Below are positions 32,713 through 37,522 of a DNA stretch of 37,522 nt, piece by piece. This stretch comes from Clostridia bacterium (lineage in GTDB: Bacteria; Bacillota; Clostridia; Oscillospirales; CAG-272), in NCBI GenBank assembly GCA_017504625.1, contig JAFVQU010000024.1, positions 1 through 37,522 on the forward strand, read 5' to 3'. Every line of letters starts with the position of its first letter. Positions within the stretch are counted from its first letter, which is position 1. The translations under genes were made by a program, and so were the position numbers. The notes beneath the pieces are model-generated. The model made no database searches, was not told where the DNA came from, and saw nothing but the letters and a program-made list of their open reading frames with translations.

Positions 32713-33669
32713 ATGGATTTTTTAGAAAAATTCGATAAGCAGAAGCTGCAAAAGATAACTCTTATCGTTATCGCCGCGCTTACTCTGATTGCTTTACTTC
32801 TTCTCCTTGCCATCATTGTTTTGAGCGTTGAGGGAAATTCCGACAGAGGCGGCATTTTGGGTAACAACGATATTGATATGGAATTCGAAGATATTACCAT
32901 TGAAGCATCTCAAGACAGGCTTGGAAGTCTTGTGCTTGTTAACGATACTCATAAATATGATATCCCCGAAGAGCTTAATCTTGTAAAAATATTTGATTAC
33001 AGAGCTTCTAACAGCGACGGCTCGTCAACGTACAACCTTACCGACTCATCTCCCAGACTTGAAGCAACCGCAATGACTTATCTTCATAGGATGCTGGTAC
33101 AGCTCGGCAAGGATACTGATAACCACAGCATTATGATCTCCTCTGCATTCAGAACGCACGAGGATCAGGCAAATCTCGGTACGTCCATTGCCGCCGGCTA
33201 CAGTGACAGTCATACAGGTTTGATAGTTGCTTTGACGGTATATAAGGGCGTTAGCCCCTATCTCTATGACGAGAGCAACTCCGCGCTTGAAAGCTGGCTC
33301 AATCAAAACTGCCACAAGTACGGATTTGTAGTCAGATATCCCGCTGACAAGGTAGAGATCACCGGTGTTGATGATTACACCTACGCATTCCGTTACGTAG
33401 GAATTCCTCACGCCAAGTATATGGTTGACAACAACCTCTGTCTTGAGGAATACGTGGAGTATCTTAAGAATAACACCTCCTATAACGAGCCTCTTTCGAT
33501 AACCGTCAGCGACGACTCCGTATATTACGTTTACTACACCGAGGCATCCTCGGGCGACGTGATCAAGGTTCCCGCAAAAACGGCAAATCCCGACGGAAGT
33601 ATGAATTTCGACTATACGATCTCCGGCACTAACGACGGCGGCGTAGTAGTAACGGTAAAAGTTAAATGA
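32713..33669 (+). CDS. Membrane-anchored VanY/DacB-like (M15B) protein lacking the active site
   Basis: The product is 318 residues. One N-terminal membrane helix (about 14-38) anchors it outside the cell; the central domain (about 85-240) is clearly a D-Ala-D-Ala carboxypeptidase M15B fold: SSAFRTHEDQ, then SDSHTGLIVALTV, HKYGFVVRYPADKVEITG and FRYVGIPHAKYM. Aligned to VanY-type enzymes (SEHQTGLAVD and EPWHYRYVG), the zinc ligands His, Asp and His are Ser166, Ala173 and Ala225, and the catalytic Glu is Tyr222. It is therefore probably not a peptidase but may bind peptidoglycan or regulate. A C-terminal beta domain of about 65 residues follows. AAAGGAG precedes the ATG. Confidence 0.85.
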   Translation: MDFLEKFDKQKLQKITLIVIAALTLIALLLLLAIIVLSVEGNSDRGGILGNNDIDMEFEDITIEASQDRLGSLVLVNDTHKYDIPEELNLVKIFDYRASNSDGSSTYNLTDSSPRLEATAMTYLHRMLVQLGKDTDNHSIMISSAFRTHEDQANLGTSIAAGYSDSHTGLIVALTVYKGVSPYLYDESNSALESWLNQNCHKYGFVVRYPADKVEITGVDDYTYAFRYVGIPHAKYMVDNNLCLEEYVEYLKNNTSYNEPLSITVSDDSVYYVYYTEASSGDVIKVPAKTANPDGSMNFDYTISGTNDGGVVVTVKVK

Positions 33670-33672
33670 TAC

Positions 33673-33700
33673 AATGACCGCCGTGCAAACGGCGGTCATT
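33673..33700 (+). terminator. Hairpin after the VanY-like gene
   Basis: AATGACCGCCG pairs with CGGCGGTCATT (11 bp, 6-nt loop). It has no T-tract; the next ribosome binding site follows 12 bp later, so read-through is likely. Confidence 0.65.
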
Positions 33701-33722
33701 TAAACCTATATTGGAGATTAAA

Positions 33723-34424
33723 ATGAAATTTTTTACTGATGAATGGTACCACAATACCCTTATATCGCAGATGTGCTTCTCTCTGCGCAAATCAAATCGC
33801 GCTGAAAGCTTTTCGGATAAGTTTTTTGAAAAGCTTTATAAGTCCGAGTCGGGCTGGTATGCCAAGCATTTAAAACGCGCGGCAAGATTCAACCGCGTAG
33901 TCTTTGATAAGGATGCTGCACAGGCAGAGTTTGATAAAAACTATCAGGATAATCTTGAATTTGTAAAGACTCTCCCCAAGGAGATAATTGAAAAAATCGC
34001 GGATATTCGAGTTTTTGCGCTTGGTACCGTCAGCTACGATATATACGACGAGCTTACCCGCTTCTGCGGCAGGCTTAACCGAGAATGCGAGGCTGTCCAA
34101 TCAAAGTACGACGATTCACTTGAGGACGTTGCAGAAGTAATCGGATGGACTCCTATAAATATGCTCAATATGTTGGCAGAAGCAGAGATAACCTCCGTTA
34201 AGTACGAAAATAACGCTCTCACAATTGAAAGTACTGAGCGCGTGATCGTCCTCAATGGTGCAGACCCCTGCGAGAGTCTTGTTGGCGCAAGAGTTATCGC
34301 GTTTGAGGTTACTCGCGCTGACGAAGACGGCAGATTTTGTCTTGGACTTCTTTGCGAGGATAAAAACGGAAAGCTGTTTGACGAAAGTCTTTATTTTAAG
34401 GGGATAACTGTCGAGGAGAAATAA
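33723..34424 (+). CDS. Uncharacterised soluble protein, possibly DUF4085-like
   Basis: The product is 233 residues with no signal peptide or membrane segment. It begins MKFFTDEWYHNTLISQM, which recalls DUF4085 proteins (typically starting MKYFTKEWY), but the resemblance is from memory and limited to the start. The first 130 residues look helical; the last 90 look beta-rich (ITSVKYENNALTIESTERV). TTGGAG lies 6 nt before the ATG at 33723; a TTG at 33711 is part of that site. It stands between the VanY-like gene and smpB. Function unknown. Confidence 0.8.
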   Translation: MKFFTDEWYHNTLISQMCFSLRKSNRAESFSDKFFEKLYKSESGWYAKHLKRAARFNRVVFDKDAAQAEFDKNYQDNLEFVKTLPKEIIEKIADIRVFALGTVSYDIYDELTRFCGRLNRECEAVQSKYDDSLEDVAEVIGWTPINMLNMLAEAEITSVKYENNALTIESTERVIVLNGADPCESLVGARVIAFEVTRADEDGRFCLGLLCEDKNGKLFDESLYFKGITVEEK

Positions 34425-34445
34425 TTCTCTACGCGCTTTCCCCAC

Positions 34446-34474
34446 TTGACAAGAAAACAAAAAAGTAGTATAAT
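34446..34474 (+). promoter_or_regulatory. Consensus sigma-A promoter of smpB (and probably ssrA)
   Basis: TTGACA (34446-34451), a 17-bp spacer and TATAAT (34469-34474): both hexamers are perfect. It is the only evident promoter upstream of ssrA. Confidence 0.92.
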
Positions 34475-34507
34475 AGACAAGCAAATTTCTGAAGGGAGGT
34501 GCCCATC

Positions 34508-34975
34508 TTGGCTGAAAAAAAAGGCGGAAATAAAATTATCGCACAGAATAAAAAGGCTTATCACGACTATTTTGTTGATGAAAAGTACGAGGCGGGCATC
34601 GAGCTTTTCGGCACGGAGGTCAAGAGCCTTCGCGCCGGAAACGTCAACCTTAAGGATTCCTATTGTGACATAAAGGACGGCGAGATCTTCGTCGTTGGTA
34701 TGCACGTAAGTCCCTATGAGCACGGAAATATCTTTAACCGCGATCCGCTTCGCAAGCGCAAGCTTCTGATGCACAAGCGCGAGATAATGAAGCTCCACGG
34801 ACTCGTAGCGCAAAAGGGTATGGCGCTTGTTCCCCTCTCACTCTATTTCTCGGGCTCGCGCGTTAAGGTCGAGGTCGGTCTTTGTCGAGGCAAAAAGCTC
34901 TACGACAAGCGAGATACTATCGCCAAGCACGACGCAGACCGTGAGATTGAAAGAAGAATGAAGGATCGAGGATAA
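34508..34975 (+). CDS. smpB: SsrA-binding protein SmpB
   Basis: The product is a 155-residue partner of tmRNA in trans-translation, delivering it to stalled ribosomes. [20 protein letters not shown] and [18 protein letters not shown] are typical of the beta-barrel; the basic C-terminal tail ([20 protein letters not shown]) enters the mRNA channel. The start is a TTG at 34508 (MAEKKGGNK), 8 nt behind AGGGAGG; a GTG at 34499 lies inside the ribosome binding site. ssrA follows 127 bp downstream, separated by a hairpin array. Confidence 0.97.
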   Translation: MAEKKGGNKIIAQNKKAYHDYFVDEKYEAGIELFGTEVKSLRAGNVNLKDSYCDIKDGEIFVVGMHVSPYEHGNIFNRDPLRKRKLLMHKREIMKLHGLVAQKGMALVPLSLYFSGSRVKVEVGLCRGKKLYDKRDTIAKHDADREIERRMKDRG

Positions 34976-35100
34976 CTTCAAGCCACAGGCTTGAAATATC
35001 ACTGTGCAAAGCACAATATCACTTCAAATCGCCCCCGCGATTTGAAATATAACTGCGCCAACGGCGCAATTTCACTGCGTAGTCGCTTTGGCGACGCGCT
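34976..35100 (+). repeat. Tandem array of five hairpins joined by a conserved 7-nt linker
   Basis: Starting directly at the smpB stop codon: TTCAAGCC-ACA-GGCTTGAA (34977-34995), linker ATATCAC, TGTGC-AAA-GCACA (35003-35015), linker ATATCAC, TTCAAATCGC-CCCC-GCGATTTGAA (35023-35046), linker ATATAAC, TGCGCC-AAC-GGCGCA (35054-35068), linker ATTTCAC, then an imperfect hairpin GTCGC-TTTG-GCGAC with flanking GCG/CGC (35076-35099). Stems differ completely but pair perfectly; each of the first four opens with T and closes with A. It fills the whole smpB-ssrA space. Confidence 0.9.
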
Positions 35101-35102
35101 AT

Positions 35103-35473
35103 GGGGGTGTACCGGTTTCGACGGGGATTTTGAGGTATGATAAGCGGGTAGAGACGGGCAAACTCTGAAAAGGCCCAAACTTAAAATTAAACGCTAACGA
35201 TAGAAACGTTGCAATGGCTGCCTAAGGGCAGTGCCGTGGCATAATCGCCACCCGTTCCCCCGAGGAGTATCGCGGCCTCGGGCTGAGCGTCAAGTAAGCG
35301 GTGAACGTGCATCGGTGTCTCGCCATCGAACCGATCACGCAAAAGATGGCTACCCGAGAATGAAGTCTGTTTGTTGACGTCGTTCAAGGGGAAACATAAA
35401 TAACAAACTTCACCCGGAGAAAGTCATATCAAGAGGTTTTCGGACAGGGGTTCGATTCCCCTCGGGTCCACCA
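35103..35473 (+). ncRNA. ssrA: Transfer-messenger RNA (tmRNA)
   Basis: The 371-nt tmRNA rescues stalled ribosomes with SmpB. The 5' tRNA-like part GGGGGTGTACCGGTTTCGAC is diagnostic; the T-arm AGGGG-TTCGATT-CCCCT and CCA end lie at 35446-35473. The tag frame starts at GCT (35193) and ends at TAA (35223-35225), giving ANDRNVAMAA, a typical hydrophobic degradation tag. The G3-U70 alanine identity pair is kept, but the acceptor halves GGGGGTG and CGGGTCC leave two G-G mismatches in the middle. No promoter is visible directly upstream, so it is probably cut from the smpB transcript. Confidence 0.97.
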
Positions 35474-35476
35474 AAA
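35453..35476 (+). repeat. Direct repeat copy 1: 3' end of ssrA
   Basis: The last 21 nt of tmRNA plus three A residues; identical over 24 bp to 35700-35723. Such duplicates are typical att core sites of elements that integrate at ssrA. Confidence 0.8.
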
Positions 35477-35482
35477 AAATAT

Positions 35483-35516
35483 GGAGACATACGCAAGTGT
35501 GTCTCCGTGTTTTTTT
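35483..35516 (+). terminator. Intrinsic terminator of ssrA
   Basis: GGAGACATAC pairs with GTGTGTCTCC around GCAA, followed by a run of T. It lies 10 bp after the CCA end, between the two direct repeats. Confidence 0.9.
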
Positions 35517-35556
35517 GTGGAACTTTTACATAAAGGGAATCGAACGCAATGAGCAA

Positions 35557-35694
35557 AACGATCCTGTGAATCGTTGTACGCAAAACAATTCCTCGAATTG
35601 TTTTGATTTAAAAATTCGAAGAATTTTTAATATGTGACCGAAGATTTTTGCGAGATGTTACCTTAGATCAATTCCGAAACATCGAGCAAAAATC
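35557..35694 (+). repeat. Cluster of short-loop hairpins downstream of ssrA
   Basis: AACGAT/ATCGTT (35557-35575), CAAAACAATTC-CTC-GAATTGTTTTG (35581-35605), TTAAAAATTC-GAA-GAATTTTTAA (35608-35630) and an imperfect 17-bp pair (35643-35659 with 35678-35694, 15 of 17 matching). No open frame worth reporting is present in 35517-35937; this cluster, the repeat copy and an inverted repeat fill it. Confidence 0.8.
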
Positions 35695-35699
35695 AAGAA

Positions 35700-35723
35700 C
35701 GATTCCCCTCGGGTCCACCAAAA
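35700..35723 (+). repeat. Direct repeat copy 2: duplicate of the ssrA 3' end
   Basis: The 24 bp are identical to 35453-35476 and include the CCA end. There is no tRNA or tmRNA body upstream, so it is a detached fragment, best explained as an att scar of a lost or decayed integrative element. Confidence 0.8.
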
Positions 35724-35807
35724 GCGGCAAGAGGACTTGCCTAAGATAAGAGACAATAGATAAAAGTGAACAGATAATAGATACGGATGCGATTTCCGCT
35801 TTTGGTG
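35716..35807 (+). repeat. Inverted repeat starting in the duplicated ssrA end
   Basis: CACCAAAAGCGG (35716-35727) pairs with CCGCTTTTGGTG (35796-35807), a perfect 12-bp match. Nested inside is GGCAAG-AGGA-CTTGCC (35726-35741), and purine-rich direct-repeat-like sequence (35743-35780) partly mirrored at 35809-35834. Confidence 0.7.
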
Positions 35808-35866
35808 TACTATTATCTTTTATCTCTTCTCTATTGAGGCTTTTTTTCAAGACAAATACGATCAGG

Positions 35867-35895
35867 TTGACATCAGTACATTTTTGAGGTATAAT
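35867..35895 (+). promoter_or_regulatory. Sigma-A promoter of the DUF4886 gene
   Basis: TTGACA (35867-35872), a 17-bp spacer and TATAAT (35890-35895), both perfect. Confidence 0.9.
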
Positions 35896-35937
35896 AAAAC
35901 CAATCGTAACACAGATATTTGCAAGGAGACATTTATT

Positions 35938-37347
35938 ATGAAAAAAATAATGATCGTATTGCTTTTGGGAGCTATTTGTCTTTTTACGTTATTTTCCTGC
36001 GACACGAGCGGTAATTCACCGCAAGATATATCTGACGTTACAGAGGATACGAATTATACGGAGAACACAGAAGACAAAAAGGATACAGAAGATACAGAAA
36101 ACAAAGAGGACACAGGTAAGACGGAGGACGATTCCGACATGACAAAGAAAAGCATAAAAATATTAGCTATAGGCAACAGCTTCAGTATAGACGGCATGGA
36201 ATTTCTCCCCGGGATACTCCGAAGTGCAGGATACGAGGAAGTTATTCTTGGCAATCTATACATCGGAAGCTGTACACTCGACATGCATTGGAGCAATCTG
36301 CAAAACAACAGTCCCTCATATGTTTATTACAAAAACACCACTGGAAATTGGGTACAGACACCGAGCTTTACCTTAAGTCGAGCTCTCGATGAAGAGGAGT
36401 GGGATATCATTACGGTACAGCAAGGAAGCGGAAGCAGCGGAATGAAGAACACATTCGGAAATCTACATTCTCTCGTTGAGCGTGTAAGCAGCTCAAACCC
36501 TGATGCCGACATTTATTGGCACATGACATGGAGCTATCAGGCAAACAGCACACACAATGAATTTTATAAATATTCAAATGATCAAATTACCATGTACAAC
36601 GCCATCGTTGATGCCGTAAACGAAAAGGTTCTCACCGAGCCTCTCATTAAGGGTGTCATTCCCTGTGGAACTATGGTCCAAAATCTTCGCACATCCTACA
36701 TAGGAGATAATATGACCAAAGACGGTTTTCATCTTACGGTAGATAAGGGAAGGTACGCCGCAGGTCTTACCTGGTACGCGACACTTACGGGTAATAACAT
36801 TGACGGGATAGACTGGTATCCCGAAGCATTCGAATACATCAGGCTTGACGAGGATGTAATAAAAGAAGCTGTAAATAACGCGTTGACATCTCCTTATGCG
36901 GTGACCGAATCAAAATTCAAGACCTACACACAGCCAAGTGACGAGCAATATATCAAAATGCTCGGAAACGGCGGAGAATATACTCTTCTTGATTGGAAAA
37001 ACCTTGGCAACGGCTACTATTATTCCATTGACGGCATAGGGCTGAAGACAAACAACGGTACATCCGATAATTACATTGCCTCAGAAATATTCACAAAAGA
37101 AGATCTTCCCGAGGGATCAATTATAATATTAGATGAGGGCTATGAGTACCGCCCTGAAGGATGGAAAACCGAAAGCTCCAAGAATACAGCCCGTCCCGAA
37201 AAGGTATCCTCCTCCGCGGTAGCGGTCAACGAAAAATGGTGGGGTGACTTCACGCTTCGCGGATTTAATCTCTCCTACAAAGGAGCAAAGACAAGTGTGT
37301 CACCAGAAATAGCGGACCACTTGAGAATATACGTTCCTGCAAAGTAA
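35938..37347 (+). CDS. DUF4886/SGNH-hydrolase-like lipoprotein
   Basis: The product is a 469-residue secreted lipoprotein. Signal peptide 1-20 ends in the lipobox LFSC (Cys21). A Thr/Glu/Asp/Lys-rich linker (22-70) leads to an SGNH-like domain as in DUF4886: ILAIGNSFSIDG with nucleophile Ser81, LGNLYIGSCTLDMHW, and a late DGFHLT segment carrying the Asp-His pair. The C-terminal 130 residues (from about 340) form a separate beta-rich domain (NGGEYTLLDWKNLGNGYYYS). SGNH proteins are esterases or lipases, often acting on polysaccharide side groups; the substrate here is unknown. The ATG at 35938 has AAGGAG upstream; the longer frame from 35884 crosses the promoter. Confidence 0.9.
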   Translation: MKKIMIVLLLGAICLFTLFSCDTSGNSPQDISDVTEDTNYTENTEDKKDTEDTENKEDTGKTEDDSDMTKKSIKILAIGNSFSIDGMEFLPGILRSAGYEEVILGNLYIGSCTLDMHWSNLQNNSPSYVYYKNTTGNWVQTPSFTLSRALDEEEWDIITVQQGSGSSGMKNTFGNLHSLVERVSSSNPDADIYWHMTWSYQANSTHNEFYKYSNDQITMYNAIVDAVNEKVLTEPLIKGVIPCGTMVQNLRTSYIGDNMTKDGFHLTVDKGRYAAGLTWYATLTGNNIDGIDWYPEAFEYIRLDEDVIKEAVNNALTSPYAVTESKFKTYTQPSDEQYIKMLGNGGEYTLLDWKNLGNGYYYSIDGIGLKTNNGTSDNYIASEIFTKEDLPEGSIIILDEGYEYRPEGWKTESSKNTARPEKVSSSAVAVNEKWWGDFTLRGFNLSYKGAKTSVSPEIADHLRIYVPAK

Positions 37348-37377
37348 GTTTTCAGAAAGATACATAACACAAAACCC

Positions 37378-37405
37378 CCCCTCACCGTAGGGGCGATTCA
37401 CGTGT
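37378..37405 (+). repeat. Partial REP-like intergenic repeat
   Basis: CCCCT-CACCGT-AGGGG (37378-37393) followed by CGATTCACGTG. The stretch GTAGGGGCGATTCACG resembles the first half of GTAGGGGCGATTC-type palindromic repeats that I recall from many gut Clostridia; here the second half is missing. Confidence 0.45.
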
Positions 37406-37470
37406 CAAGAGTAACATTGTAAACAATCTGTGTAAGGACATGGTATACACATTTTAGATCACAAATTTAT

Positions 37471-37517
37471 GCATTTGGAAGCGGAACGGAGCGTAGCGGA
37501 GTGAGGCTTCCAAATGC
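37471..37517 (+). repeat. Twelve-bp stem with purine-rich loop at the window end
   Basis: GCATTTGGAAGC (37471-37482) pairs perfectly with GCTTCCAAATGC (37506-37517). The 23-nt loop (37483-37505) is rich in GGAG/CGGAG repeats. It lacks a T-tract within the window. Its position after the lipoprotein gene and the symmetry suggest a repeat element or an RNA 3' structure. Confidence 0.7.
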
Positions 37518-37522
37518 GGTGA

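Noticed and set aside
34976-35100. CRISPR-like array upstream of ssrA
   Set aside because: The repeated part is only the 7-nt linker, and the variable parts are self-complementary hairpins, not spacers of constant length. No cas gene is in the window.
35549-35569. Tiny open frame ATG AGC AAA ACG ATC CTG TGA downstream of ssrA
   Set aside because: Six codons, no ribosome binding site, and it overlaps the hairpin cluster.
35700-35720. Possible tRNA 3' end (T-loop remnant plus CCA)
   Set aside because: No T-stem 5' half, anticodon arm or D-arm precedes it; it is an exact copy of the ssrA end only.

Overview
The window looks like a piece of the chromosome of a spore-forming, anaerobic member of the Clostridia (Firmicutes), probably a gut or environmental lineage related to Oscillospirales. 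The reasons are a complete spoIIIAA-AH sporulation operon, strong AGGAGG-type ribosome binding sites, a flavodiiron protein with rubredoxins, a monomeric [FeFe] hydrogenase, and a tmRNA/SmpB pair. Lineage is inferred from gene content and not from any database search. Most content is core housekeeping; the unusual material is mainly non-coding.

Layout. 1-6.4 kb (+): a small membrane protein, an MFS exporter, a YitT protein and an SDR oxidoreductase, each with its own promoter; then a unit of flavodiiron protein FprA, rubredoxin and a ZIP metal transporter. 6.4-10.6 kb (-): a small lipoprotein, a 624-residue glycosidase-like protein, and an upp-RluA-type pseudouridine synthase pair. 10.7-13.2 kb (+): mtaB, rpmB and a DUF6873-like protein. 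13.2-13.6 kb (-): RNase P RNA. 13.7-15.7 kb (+): rimO-pgsA. 15.8-16.9 kb (-): a P-loop ATPase. 17-22 kb (-): spoIIIAA to spoIIIAH. 22-28.7 kb (-): apparent operon ftsK/spoIIIE - lgt - CPBP protease - [FeFe] hydrogenase - Hrb-like flavin reductase/rubredoxin fusion. 28.9-37.5 kb (+): two half-size TauE/SafE proteins, rpsO, pnp, a VanY-fold protein that has lost its active site, an unknown protein, smpB, ssrA, and a DUF4886/SGNH lipoprotein.

Functional links. FprA, the stand-alone rubredoxin and the Hrb-like fusion form a plausible NAD(P)H-to-rubredoxin-to-FprA route for reducing O2 or NO. The hydrogenase sits 27 bp upstream of the Hrb-like gene. MtaB and RimO are sister radical-SAM methylthiotransferases for tRNA and ribosomal protein S12. 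RpsO, PNPase, RNase P, SmpB and tmRNA make this a translation and RNA-turnover neighbourhood. Lgt serves lipoproteins, of which the window encodes two.

Most interesting points: (1) between smpB and ssrA lies a tandem array of five hairpins whose stem sequences all differ but which are joined by a nearly constant 7-nt linker (ATATCAC); (2) ssrA has no visible promoter of its own, an acceptor stem with two G-G mismatches, and a 24-bp duplicate of its 3' end 247 bp downstream, like an integration scar; (3) a further cluster of perfect short-loop hairpins lies in that scar; (4) the VanY-like protein has replaced all zinc ligands and the catalytic base; (5) pnp has a long branched leader stem like a PNPase autoregulation site; (6) the spoIIIA operon is interrupted by a 125-bp hairpin-rich gap.
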